From Bacteroidota bacterium (GTDB taxonomy: Bacteria; Bacteroidota; Bacteroidia; Bacteroidales; UBA1715), in contig JAJUFK010000015.1 in NCBI GenBank assembly GCA_029266015.1, forward strand, positions 1 through 17,700: a DNA stretch of 17,700 nt, in the 5' to 3' direction. Each line of letters begins with the position of its first letter. Position 1 is the stretch's first letter. The translations under genes were made by a program, and so were the position numbers. The notes below the pieces were generated by a model. It was not told where the DNA came from, searched no databases, and worked only from the letters and a program-made list of their open reading frames with translations. Below are positions 8,960 to 16,417 of this stretch, piece after piece.

Positions 8960-8983
8960 GTATACAATTCATTATGTGTATAC
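8960..8983. promoter_or_regulatory. Inverted repeat between pfkA and the cyclase gene
   Basis: GTATACA and TGTATAC form a perfect 7-base dyad with a 10-base spacer, 22 bases after pfkA. No T run follows on the plus strand, so it is a poor terminator. An operator for the downstream signalling cluster is possible. Confidence 0.35.
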
Positions 8984-9061
8984 TAAAAAAATATGTATTT
9001 ATATGTACAATTATTCTATTTTTCCCTATTTTTACATAAATTTAGAAACTAATACGTTCAT

Positions 9062-10324
9062 ATGAACTTTTCAATACTCATTATTGATAACACTTCAATA
9101 TCTCAAATTATTGAGAATATTTATGATACCATAGCCTTAAATCACACAATTACAGAGCTTACCGGTGAGCAGGTTTTGGCAGAAGCAAGTATTCAAGAAC
9201 CTATACATTACATAATAATAGATTCCGAAGATGAATCGTATATTATGAAATTATTGAATTATTTTCGTTCTCGAAGATCATTCAAACATGTACCGGTATT
9301 AATACTTTCTGAACATGGAATAACTGCATTTGCCGAAAAATTTATGGCATTTGGTATTGTTGATTTTTTACAAAAACCTGTTGATGAGTATCTTTTAACA
9401 TATTCATTGTTATACACGTATCATGTAAGTAGGTCGTTATATGTTTTGCAAAATGAAAATTTAATACTCAAGCAAAAATTAATAAATCTTGAAAAACTGC
9501 GTGTTACAAATATTTCTTTGGCTTCGGCATCGCAACGTTTAGAAGATATCAATTTTTTACTCGAAGAATCTCAAAGTAAAATTCAAAATCAACAACGAGA
9601 ATTGATTGAAGCAAAAAATAAATCAGAAGAATTGTTGAATAATATATTGCCCGAAGAAATTTCGCGAGAATTAATGATAAATGGCGAGGCTCAACCGCAA
9701 TTTTATAAAAAAGTAACGGTAATGTTTACCGACTTTGTTGGGTTTACCAAAGTGTGTGAAAAACGTGAGCCACAAGATATGACACAAGAATTAAATCGTC
9801 ATTTTTCATATTTTGATGATATCTGTGAAATTCATTATCTCGAAAAAATTAAAACAATAGGTGATGCGTATATGTGTGCCGGAGGTATTCCTATGCGTAA
9901 TAATAGTAACCCTTTTGATATAATATTGGCTGCCATGAAAATGATGGCATATATGAATATTGTAAATGAAGAAAAAATGGCTCGCAATGAACCGGTGTGG
10001 CAAATTAGAATTGGAATTCATACCGGGAGTGTGGTAGCCGGAGTTATTGGTAAACGTAAGTTTGCTTACGATATTTGGGGCGATGCGGTAAATACTGCAT
10101 ACCGAATTGAAAGCACCAGCGAGGCAGGTAAAATAAATATTTCGGGTGATACGTATCAATTAGTAAAAGATTTTTTTGAATGTACATACCGAGGTAAAAT
10201 ATATGCCAAAAATAAAGGTGAAATAGATATGTATTTTGTAGAAAGAATTAAACCCGAATTCTCAAAAGATGAACATGGGTTTGTTCCTAATAAAGAATTT
10301 AATATTGCAATTGCTAAATTATAG
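9062..10324 (+). CDS. Receiver-coiled-coil-class III adenylate cyclase
   Basis: The 420-residue soluble protein joins a receiver-like domain (1-115), a long coiled coil (about 125-195) and a class III cyclase domain (about 210-395). In the receiver, Asp54 is the expected phosphate acceptor, with Ser83 and Lys105 as switch and contact residues; the acidic pair is reduced to Asp9-Asn10, so metal binding may be weaker. In the cyclase domain Asp224 (FTDFVGFT) and Asp268 (KTIGDAYM) bind the metals. Lys264 and Asp337 (YDIWGD) are the adenine-selecting pair. Asn344 and Arg348 stabilise the transition state. ATP to cAMP is therefore predicted, not cGMP. The next two genes follow after 5 and 1 bases, and the last is a hybrid kinase with an Hpt domain, a plausible phosphodonor for Asp54. 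Confidence 0.94.
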   Translation: MNFSILIIDNTSISQIIENIYDTIALNHTITELTGEQVLAEASIQEPIHYIIIDSEDESYIMKLLNYFRSRRSFKHVPVLILSEHGITAFAEKFMAFGIVDFLQKPVDEYLLTYSLLYTYHVSRSLYVLQNENLILKQKLINLEKLRVTNISLASASQRLEDINFLLEESQSKIQNQQRELIEAKNKSEELLNNILPEEISRELMINGEAQPQFYKKVTVMFTDFVGFTKVCEKREPQDMTQELNRHFSYFDDICEIHYLEKIKTIGDAYMCAGGIPMRNNSNPFDIILAAMKMMAYMNIVNEEKMARNEPVWQIRIGIHTGSVVAGVIGKRKFAYDIWGDAVNTAYRIESTSEAGKINISGDTYQLVKDFFECTYRGKIYAKNKGEIDMYFVERIKPEFSKDEHGFVPNKEFNIAIAKL

Positions 10325-10329
10325 GAAAT

Positions 10330-10881
10330 ATGCGAAGGTTGTTTTATTTATTTTTATTGGCATTATTCGCAAATAGTATTTTTTCTCAAAGTGTTGTTAA
10401 TAAAACTATTAATTGGATTCCTTTTGAGCAGGCTCTTGCTAAATCCAAACAAGACGGTAAACCGGTATTTTTGGATATTTATACCGATTGGTGTGGATAC
10501 TGTAAGCGTATGGATGCTACTACCTTTCAAGATACATCTGTTATACGGTATGTAAATCAACATTTTCATGCAGCAAAATTAAATGCAGAAACTACTAAGC
10601 CCATATCATTTAGAGATACAATTTATACTAACTCCAGATATGTAGAAGGACAGAGAGCTACCCCGCACGATGTGGTTATGGTGCTTACCGGTAACAGGCC
10701 ATCGTATCCTACAATTGTGTATATATTAGATAGTAAAGCCATTATAGCACCTGTGCCCGGTATGCAAACAGTAGATACTATACAACCATTTTTATTTTAT
10801 TTTGGCGAAAAAGTGTATGAAACTACCAATTTGTGGGAAGCATTCAATAAGGGATTAACTGCACCTAAATTCAATAGATAA
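10330..10881 (+). CDS. Exported thioredoxin-fold protein with CGYC motif
   Basis: The 183-residue protein starts with a signal peptide (MRRLFYLFLLALFANSIFSQ, cleavage near 18-20) and a thioredoxin-fold domain. The active site WCGYC has Cys55 and Cys58, and SYPT with Pro127 is the likely cis-proline. The KPVFLDIYTDWCGYC arrangement is typical of periplasmic Thioredoxin_7-type proteins of Bacteroidota, which reduce or isomerise disulfides. It lies 5 bases after the cyclase stop and 1 base before the hybrid kinase start, so all three are almost certainly one transcript. A periplasmic thiol protein inside a signalling operon is unexpected. It could serve redox sensing or simply be a passenger. 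The kinase shows no membrane segment or periplasmic domain that it could contact directly. Confidence 0.9.
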   Translation: MRRLFYLFLLALFANSIFSQSVVNKTINWIPFEQALAKSKQDGKPVFLDIYTDWCGYCKRMDATTFQDTSVIRYVNQHFHAAKLNAETTKPISFRDTIYTNSRYVEGQRATPHDVVMVLTGNRPSYPTIVYILDSKAIIAPVPGMQTVDTIQPFLFYFGEKVYETTNLWEAFNKGLTAPKFNR

Positions 10882-10882
10882 C

Positions 10883-13183
10883 ATGGAACAGGATAATACT
10901 ATACGTCAATTGCAGGAACATATAGCTCTTTTGGAACAAAAGAATGCTGAATTGCAAACTCAAATACACGATTTGCAAACACGAATGAATCGTTTTAAAA
11001 TTGTTGTGCGTCAAACAGATAATTCTGTAATGATTTATAACAAACACCTCAAGTTGGAATGGGTAAATGTGAGTTTTAGAAAACTCTTTGCCTGCAGTAT
11101 GGCTCGTTTTATTGAATTATATGGTGATTCTATTCTTTCTAATAGTATTGAAGAAAACATAAAATCAATCATTGACAATTGTATTTTTACTCGCAATAGT
11201 GCTATATATGAAACATATGTGCTTGACGCATTGGGTAAACGTAAATGGGTGCATAGAAATATTACGCCAATTTTTGGTTTAGACGGATTGTTTGATAAGT
11301 TGGTTGTGATAGATTTTGATATTACTCCGCAAAAATTGGCTCAAGATGCTATAAATGAACAGAAAAAAGCTCTTGAACAACAACATGAATTGGCTATACA
11401 ACAGCGCGACGAGATTCAACAACAGAAAAAAGAAATAGAACAAGCATTTAAGAAAAATAGTGCACAAAGCGTGAAAATGCAGTCGCTCTTGGAACGACTC
11501 AATGAACAAAACGCTGAACTTGAAAAAGCTCGACAAATTGCCGATAAAGCCAACGAAGACAAATCGCAGTTTTTGGCTAATATGAGTCACGAAATTCGTA
11601 CACCTATGAATGGGGTAATTGGTATGACACAATTGTTGCTCAAAACCAATTTAACTCCACAACAACGTGATTATGCAAAAACAGTACAAGATTCTGCAGA
11701 ATCACTTCTTACTATTATTAACGATATTCTTGATATTTCTAAAATTGAAGCAGGTAAAATAGAACTTGATTATCATGAGTTTAATTTTAAAAACCTCATA
11801 CAATCTATTTATAAATTGCTCGAAGTTAAATTCTCCGAAAAAAGTGTACAGTTTATTATAGATATGGGTGATGATGTGTCGGAATACATCAATGGTGATT
11901 CTACTCGGTTGAAACAAGTATTGATAAATTTAGTAAACAATGCACTTAAATTTACCGAGCAGGGTTCTGTTACTCTTCATATAAAAACACTGTATAAAGA
12001 TGCCGAAAATACTCGAATATACTTTGGCGTAGAGGATACCGGTATAGGAATTCCGCAAGATAAATTGGCTTCGGTATTCGAAAAATTCACCCAAGCCGAT
12101 GCTTCTACTACTCGTAAATATGGAGGAACAGGATTAGGCCTATCTATTTCGGTACAATTAATAGAAATGATGGGCGGAAAACTAGAAGTTGCCAGTACCG
12201 TTGATGTAGGAAGTACATTCTTTTTTGACCTTCCATTTAAACGAGTATCGGAAGAACGTAAGGCGGAAATCAAACGGAAAGAAGAAATGGAATCGCGAGT
12301 TGATAGTATTTCGTTTGCTCCGGGTTTACGCATATTGGTTGCCGAAGATAATTTGACCAATCAAAAATATATACGCAATTTGTTGAGTATGTATAATTTG
12401 GAGGTAGAAATAGTTGATAATGGTAAACTTGCATACGAAGCAGTACAAGCAAAAGAATTCGATTGTGTGCTTATGGATATGCACATGCCCGAAATGAACG
12501 GGGTAGATGCTACCAAAGCTATACGAGCATTGAGTGATACCAAAAAAGCTGCAATTCCTATAATTGCACTTACTGCCGCTGCATACAAAGAAGATGAAGA
12601 ACGTATGATGAAGGCTGGGGTAAATGCATTTTTAACGAAACCGGTAAATGAGCCTAAACTTTTGCGAACTCTTCAGGGGATAGATGAAAAATTTACTTGT
12701 GTAAAAACAGAATTGCCCGTGCAAGATTCTATGAAAGAAATACAAAATACTTTTGTTGTTACAGAAAATACAGAAATGCAAGAAGATTGCGTTTTGCAAG
12801 AGTTTGTTTTGAATCAACAAGAAAATGAGGATAGTGATGATACCGGACCACTGATAACCCAAGCCGATTTTTACGAAAATTTTGGTATGTTCAAAGCCGA
12901 TGTGTTGAACGACATAATAGATGACTTTGTAAACAATGTAGAAGCTAAAATGGCACGCATAAAATCGAGAATAGATGCCGATGAAATGCGTAAATTAATG
13001 CTCGATGCACATTCGCTCAAAGGTGAAGTGGCTATGTTTGCCGCCTACAAAGCCAAAGAAGCTATGTTTACACTCGAAGACAAAGGACGTAAAGAAATAC
13101 GCGACAACTTACAAGCAGATTACGCTAAGGCATACTCCTTGGTTATGAGGTTAAAAGATGAATTGCTGGGGTATAAAAAGTAA
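10883..13183 (+). CDS. Soluble PAS hybrid histidine kinase with receiver and Hpt domains
   Basis: The 766-residue protein holds a full internal phosphorelay. Order of parts: coiled coil (about 1-36), PAS domain with C-terminal cap (about 38-152), long Gln/Glu-rich coiled coil (about 155-228), HisKA with His236 in SHEIRTPMNG, and HATPase with Asn352/353 (N box), Asp385 (DTGIGIP) and GGTGLGL at 414-420. Next come a receiver domain with Asp532 as acceptor and Lys586, an acidic linker (about 600-655), and a C-terminal Hpt domain with His710 in AHSLKG. There is no signal peptide or membrane helix, so it senses in the cytoplasm through PAS. The Hpt end implies a separate receiver partner; the cyclase two genes upstream has one. 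Start and 1-base spacing from the previous stop indicate the same operon. Output on the cyclase is inference. Confidence 0.96.
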   Translation: MEQDNTIRQLQEHIALLEQKNAELQTQIHDLQTRMNRFKIVVRQTDNSVMIYNKHLKLEWVNVSFRKLFACSMARFIELYGDSILSNSIEENIKSIIDNCIFTRNSAIYETYVLDALGKRKWVHRNITPIFGLDGLFDKLVVIDFDITPQKLAQDAINEQKKALEQQHELAIQQRDEIQQQKKEIEQAFKKNSAQSVKMQSLLERLNEQNAELEKARQIADKANEDKSQFLANMSHEIRTPMNGVIGMTQLLLKTNLTPQQRDYAKTVQDSAESLLTIINDILDISKIEAGKIELDYHEFNFKNLIQSIYKLLEVKFSEKSVQFIIDMGDDVSEYINGDSTRLKQVLINLVNNALKFTEQGSVTLHIKTLYKDAENTRIYFGVEDTGIGIPQDKLASVFEKFTQADASTTRKYGGTGLGLSISVQLIEMMGGKLEVASTVDVGSTFFFDLPFKRVSEERKAEIKRKEEMESRVDSISFAPGLRILVAEDNLTNQKYIRNLLSMYNLEVEIVDNGKLAYEAVQAKEFDCVLMDMHMPEMNGVDATKAIRALSDTKKAAIPIIALTAAAYKEDEERMMKAGVNAFLTKPVNEPKLLRTLQGIDEKFTCVKTELPVQDSMKEIQNTFVVTENTEMQEDCVLQEFVLNQQENEDSDDTGPLITQADFYENFGMFKADVLNDIIDDFVNNVEAKMARIKSRIDADEMRKLMLDAHSLKGEVAMFAAYKAKEAMFTLEDKGRKEIRDNLQADYAKAYSLVMRLKDELLGYKK

Positions 13184-13656
13184 ATAGTGTAATACATATA
13201 CATTACTATATGGTGGATATGTATGATAAAGTAATACATATTTGGTTGTTAGCGTTCATTGTAAAAAGACAAACAGACGATACGATGACAAAGAAATTTT
13301 TGCTGCATAAAGACAAAAAAATGAAAATTGCCGATATATAAAACAACTTATTTGCAAGCCCCAACACACAAACCGATGCTTCAACTTGCAAAAGAGCAGT
13401 TTTTTTGCCGACGCACTGCAGGAAATCGAGTATCTTGCGGTTTAAAATTTTGTACAATGAAATATGAAACGAGCCATAAAGGAAAGTCAAAACTTTCTAT
13501 AATAAGCATAAATGGCGAGTTCCATGTGACCATTAAAAATCAATTTATTGCACATGTAATTTAACGAGGATTAAAGAGTAAAAATACCAGCAATACTGCA
13601 CCTGTGCAGACTTGGTTACAATTATATTTCGCTGAATAATGCAGTTTGGGATACAG
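13184..13656. other. Gene-poor stretch with several repeats
   Basis: No convincing gene is seen. GTAATACATAT occurs twice (13189-13199 and 13231-13241), with ATACATAT and ATATGTAT also forming a dyad (13192-13224). TTTGCAAG (13351-13358) and CTTGCAAA (13385-13392) face each other across 26 bases that are richer in C than the surroundings. CTGCAC and GTGCAG (13596-13609) are separated by only two bases. A 78-codon frame at 13328-13564 is open, but its product is Cys/Lys-rich, matches nothing I know and crosses the dyads; I do not call it. The stretch is probably a decayed or mobile intergenic segment. Confidence 0.5.
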
Positions 13657-13683
13657 TGTAAGCTCCCCCAAAAACTGGACAGT
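13657..13683 (+). repeat. Left terminal inverted repeat of the IS
   Basis: Starts TGTAAGCTCCCC and ends TGGACAGT; it matches the right end over the first 12 and last 7 bases, with a variable middle and a one-base length difference. Confidence 0.9.
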
Positions 13684-13721
13684 TTAAAAGTATAAAAAAA
13701 GTATTAATTTTAAACTGTATT

Positions 13722-13985
13722 ATGAAAAGAAAAAAATTTAGTTCCGATGAGATTGCCAAAATACTCAAGGAGTTTGAAAATGGCAAAAGTATACAAGACA
13801 TTACACGTGAATATGGTGTAAGTCAAGCAGCCTTTTATAAATGGCGTCAACGTTATCAAGGCATGAGTGCTTCAGAATTAAAGCGATTAAAGGAATTAGA
13901 AGAAGAAAATCGCAGGTTAAAACACATGTATGCAGAACTCGCATTAGATTATAAAGTAGCACAAGAGATAATAAAAAAGCTGTAA
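13722..13985 (+). CDS. IS3-family OrfA, helix-turn-helix protein
   Basis: The 87-residue product is a typical OrfA of the IS407 group, which binds the IS ends and forms the N-terminal part of the transposase. The N-terminal half (KFSSDEIAKILKEFENGKS, then ITREYGVSQAAFYKW) is the helix-turn-helix. The second half (ELKRLKELEEENRRLKHMYA) is the leucine-zipper coiled coil used for oligomerisation. It is intact. Its last codons contain the slippery run that moves ribosomes into the orfB frame. It starts 39 bases inside the left repeat. Confidence 0.93.
   Translation: MKRKKFSSDEIAKILKEFENGKSIQDITREYGVSQAAFYKWRQRYQGMSASELKRLKELEEENRRLKHMYAELALDYKVAQEIIKKL
13973..13979 (+). promoter_or_regulatory. 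Programmed -1 frameshift site, A AAA AAG
   Basis: In the orfA frame the codons AAA AAG are preceded by A, giving the classic slippery heptamer, followed by CTG and the stop TAA. A -1 slip leads straight into the orfB frame (GCT GTA AAG CCC TGT), which stays open to 14572. This matches how IS3 elements make the OrfAB fusion. Confidence 0.8.
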
Positions 13986-14008
13986 AGCCCTGTGATAAGA
14001 GAGTTCTA

Positions 14009-14846
14009 GTGCAAGAAATTTCTAAATCAGAATCGGTTGGCATAAACAGGGCATGTCGTGTTATTGGTCTTCAACGATCGGTATATTACTATGAATCTAT
14101 AAAAGATGATAGCGTGCTTATAGAAGCGTTAATAAAAAAAGCAGAGTTACATCCTACAGAAGGCTTTTGGAAAGCTTATGGGCGATTGAGATTAGAAGGG
14201 AAGCCATGGAATCACAAACATGTTTATAGGGTTTATTGTATGTTGAATTTAAATATAAGAAGAAAATGTAAAAAACGATTACCACAACGAATCAAAGAGG
14301 CATTAGTAGTTCCTGGTGAACTAAATGATACTTGGTCAATAGATTTTATGCATGATGTACTTATGAATGGCAGAAAAATTAAATCATTTAATATAATGGA
14401 TGATTATAATAGAGAGGCATTACACATAGAAATTGATACATCAATTAAAAGCAATAAGGTAGTGTATATTTTAAATCATTTATTAAAAAGACGAGCAAAA
14501 CCAAAGAAAATACGAATGGATAATGGTCCGGAATTTATTGCAAAAATTCTTGAAGAATGGAGCAATATATAATATAGAGTTATATATCACACAACCGGGT
14601 AAACTAACTCAGAATGCATTTATAGCGTGTTTTAACGGTACTTATCGCCGTGATATCCTTGATGCTTATTTGTTTGAAGATATTAATGAGGTTCAAGAAA
14701 TAACCGAAAAATGTATATATGATTATAATAATCATCGCCCCCATGATGCCTTAGGAGGATTGAGACCTGTAAAATTTTGCGATTTTTCCCTTAATGGGAG
14801 TAGTCCCGTTAAGGTAAAAGAAATATCTTTATTACATTATAATTAA
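14009..14846 (+). pseudogene. IS3-family OrfB, broken DDE transposase
   Basis: This is the catalytic (rve/DDE) half of the transposase, normally made as a -1 frameshift fusion with OrfA. The N-terminal part (GINRACRVIGLQRSVYYY, then the HTH_21-like GFWKAYGRLRLEG) and the first two catalytic aspartates are present: WSIDFMHD (codon 14342-14344) and RMDNGPEF (14519-14521). Between about 14561 and 14568 the homology jumps from LEEW in one frame to YNIELYITQPGK in the next, a +1 shift that leaves a stop at 14570-14572. Further on, NAFIACFNGTYR replaces the family's NAxIERFNxTxR, so the codon at 14625-14627 encodes Ala where the essential Glu should be, and the next residue is Cys instead of Arg. 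The GTG at 14009 is only a nominal start, because the frame is open upstream into the slippery site. Confidence 0.92.
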
Positions 14847-14848
14847 AC

Positions 14849-14874
14849 ACTGTCCTAAAAATGGGGAGCTTACA
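14849..14874 (-). repeat. Right terminal inverted repeat of the IS
   Basis: Read on the minus strand it starts TGTAAGCTCCCC and ends AGGACAGT, pairing with the left end. Confidence 0.9.
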
Positions 14875-14975
14875 CCGTATAGTGCATACAAATACGTGTA
14901 AAAGCTTACATATTAAAAAGGCAGTAAATTTGCATTTTTTTTTCTTGAGGTAAATTGCTGTTTTTTGGTAATTCG

Positions 14976-15503
14976 TTATAATGGATCAGCTGTTATTATA
15001 AATCTCATATTACTCATAATAGTAACATCTTGTGTGAGAATTTCACGAGTTGTAGTGCGAGCGCGTAAATTGAAAGATGATTCTTTAATATATCTGTCGA
15101 GTTTAGCTTTGGTTGGAGTAAGATTAATAGTAGTAACTCCCTTAGGAATAGTATCAAGGTATGCTATTTCAACTTCATTTGTACCATTCAGAGAAATATA
15201 CAAATGAATGGATTTTAAAAAATCAAAATTTTTACCTTGAGGTGATGATATTGATAATCGGAGATAATCAAGATATACATCTTTCACCAAATTGGCTGCT
15301 GTTTTGTTGCTTTCAAATTCACTTGTAGAATTTGTTGTAACATTTGGAGTAGGTATATCAAACGGTAAGTTTATGGGAAATCCCGAAGATACTGTAAAGT
15401 CTGTAGAATATGAAATAGGAAAGGTTAACAAATTCATTTTTTTGCAAGAAAAAAATAGTAATGAAATGATTATAATAACAGAATATATACATGTTTTTTT
15501 CAT
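14976..15503 (-). CDS. Lipoprotein of unknown function
   Basis: The 175-residue product has a clear lipoprotein signal, MKKTCIYSVIIIISLLFFSC, with the lipidated Cys at residue 20 followed by Lys-Lys. The mature part is rich in Ser, Thr and Asn with alternating hydrophobic residues (for example DYLRLSISS and IHLYISLNG), suggesting a beta-sandwich on the periplasmic or outer face. I recognise no catalytic motif; similar small Bacteroidota lipoproteins with a domain of this style are common and uncharacterised. The ATG at 15503 is supported by a promoter whose start point would lie about 27 bases upstream. It is divergent from the outer-membrane barrel gene at 15899, with 395 bases between, and the two could share control. 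The IS lies just beyond its 3' end. Confidence 0.85.
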   Translation of the reverse strand: MKKTCIYSVIIIISLLFFSCKKMNLLTFPISYSTDFTVSSGFPINLPFDIPTPNVTTNSTSEFESNKTAANLVKDVYLDYLRLSISSPQGKNFDFLKSIHLYISLNGTNEVEIAYLDTIPKGVTTINLTPTKAKLDRYIKESSFNLRARTTTREILTQDVTIMSNMRFIITADPL

Positions 15504-15535
15504 AGTATGAAATTTAGAACATTATATTGTATTAG

Positions 15536-15566
15536 TAAAATTAATACGATAAATCGAAAATACAAA
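15536..15566 (-). promoter_or_regulatory. Bacteroidota-type promoter of the minus-strand lipoprotein gene
   Basis: On the minus strand TTTG (15566-15563) and TAATTTTA (15543-15536) are 19 bases apart. The -7 box matches TAnnTTTG at seven of eight positions. The predicted start leaves a short leader of about 27 bases. Confidence 0.5.
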
Positions 15567-15647
15567 ATGTATGTGTTTTATAATTTGTAAGCATACAATC
15601 AAGATTTGGATAATAAATAATGAAAATTATATCAAAAAAAGATAATT

Positions 15648-15687
15648 AACCTGTCATACTAATAGCGAGTATTATAGTTTACAGGTT
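15648..15687. promoter_or_regulatory. Nested dyad touching the -33 box of the barrel gene
   Basis: AACCTGT (15648-15654) pairs with ACAGGTT (15681-15687), and inside it ATACT (15656-15660) pairs with AGTAT (15668-15672). The right arm overlaps the first two bases of the -33 TTTG. This could be an operator for a dimeric regulator. Confidence 0.4.
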
Positions 15688-15718
15688 TGTGTATGTAAAG
15701 AAAAAAGGAGTATATTTG
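15686..15718 (+). promoter_or_regulatory. Bacteroidota-type promoter of the outer-membrane barrel gene
   Basis: TTTG (15686-15689), 21 bases, then TATATTTG (15711-15718) fits the TTTG/TAnnTTTG form exactly. Transcription would begin near 15724, leaving a leader of about 175 bases before the ATG at 15899. Confidence 0.6.
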
Positions 15719-15898
15719 AATTGTGAAACGGCTTATATAAGTCTATACTTTGTATCTGAGTTGTTATTATGTATAACTATTTAAAAAATAGGAAATTATT
15801 AGAAATACTTTAATATACATGTGGACGCTTGAAACCACTCAAAAAAACAGGGCGTAACCGAAAAGCCATACGAGTAGGGAAACTTAAAATAAAAAACA
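15719..15898 (+). other. Long, possibly structured 5' leader
   Basis: The predicted leader ends in a segment richer in G and C than its surroundings. GTGG/CCAC (15821-15838) forms one small hairpin. ACTC/GAGT (15837-15875) encloses GGGC/GCC (15850-15867), and the first hairpin overlaps the second at AC (15837-15838), so the two folds would compete. It matches no riboswitch class that I know. Confidence 0.35.
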
Positions 15899-16387
15899 AT
15901 GAAAAAAATAGTAACAATTGTAACAGTAATTATGAGTTTGAGTGTATCAACTTTTGGGCAAGTAAATCCCCATGCAATTGGACTTCGTTTAGGTAGTGAT
16001 GGAAATGTAAACGGAGCAGAATTCTCATATCAACATGGCATGGGCGAAGCAAATCGTCTGGAATTTGATTTAGGATTTAGAGGAAACAAAAATTATAATA
16101 GTATGTATGTTTCCGGTGTGTATCAATGGGATTGGAATTTAACAAGTGGTTTAAATTGGTATGTTGGTCCGGGTGCAGCATTAGGTTTTTACAATTGGGA
16201 TGATGGGAATACATCGAGTAGTGGTTTGCATCTTGGATTAGGTGGTCAAATTGGATTAGAGTTTGATTTTAATGCAATTGGTGCTCCAATTTTATTAAGT
16301 ATAGATGCTCGGCCTATGTTTGATTTTATTGGGTATGACAATGGCTTAGGATGGGGAACCGCTCTTGGTATAAGATATACTTGGTAA
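15899..16387 (+). CDS. Small outer-membrane beta-barrel protein
   Basis: The 162-residue product carries a signal peptide (MKKIVTIVTVIMSLSVSTFG, cleavage before Gln21). The mature part is made of alternating-residue, Gly- and aromatic-rich strands such as AEFSYQHGMG, LEFDLGFRG, MYVSGVYQWDWNL and LNWYVGPGAALGF. It ends in ALGIRYTW, with the C-terminal aromatic residue that the BAM machinery recognises in outer-membrane barrels. About eight strands fit, similar in size to OmpX/OmpW-like or porin-family small barrels. No specific function can be named. It has its own promoter with a 175-base leader and its own terminator, so it is monocistronic. Confidence 0.88.
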   Translation: MKKIVTIVTVIMSLSVSTFGQVNPHAIGLRLGSDGNVNGAEFSYQHGMGEANRLEFDLGFRGNKNYNSMYVSGVYQWDWNLTSGLNWYVGPGAALGFYNWDDGNTSSSGLHLGLGGQIGLEFDFNAIGAPILLSIDARPMFDFIGYDNGLGWGTALGIRYTW

Positions 16388-16392
16388 TAGTA

Positions 16393-16417
16393 TACCGTAT
16401 TTTACGGTACTTTTTTT
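16393..16417 (+). terminator. Intrinsic terminator of the barrel gene
   Basis: TACCGTA and TACGGTA (16393-16409) pair around a three-base loop and are followed by C and seven T residues, 5 bases after the stop codon. Confidence 0.8.

Larger units (their letters stand above)
13657..14874 (+). mobile_element. IS3-family insertion sequence, IS407 type, inactivated
   Basis: The roughly 1.22-kb element has orfA and orfB in the usual overlapping arrangement between terminal inverted repeats. Both ends begin TGTAAGCTCCCC and end GGACAGT about 26 bases in, with a variable middle. The three bases outside are CAG on the left and CCG on the right, possibly a 3-base target duplication with one change; no exact duplication is visible. 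The orfB reading frame is broken and its catalytic glutamate is gone, so this copy cannot encode a working transposase. Confidence 0.93.

Noticed and set aside
11977..12360. 127-codon minus-strand frame within the hybrid kinase gene
   Set aside because: It is an antisense shadow of the HATPase region, with composition explained by the real gene.
13328..13564. 78-codon open frame in the gap before the IS
   Set aside because: Its composition is unlike the neighbours, it has no recognisable domain, it crosses the dyads, and an opposing 94-codon frame overlaps it equally well. Neither is supported.
15821..15880. Possible c-di-GMP-I riboswitch, from GGGCG and AAAAGCC fragments in the leader
   Set aside because: The conserved GEMM core and tetraloop-receptor pattern are absent, so only an unclassified structured leader is claimed.
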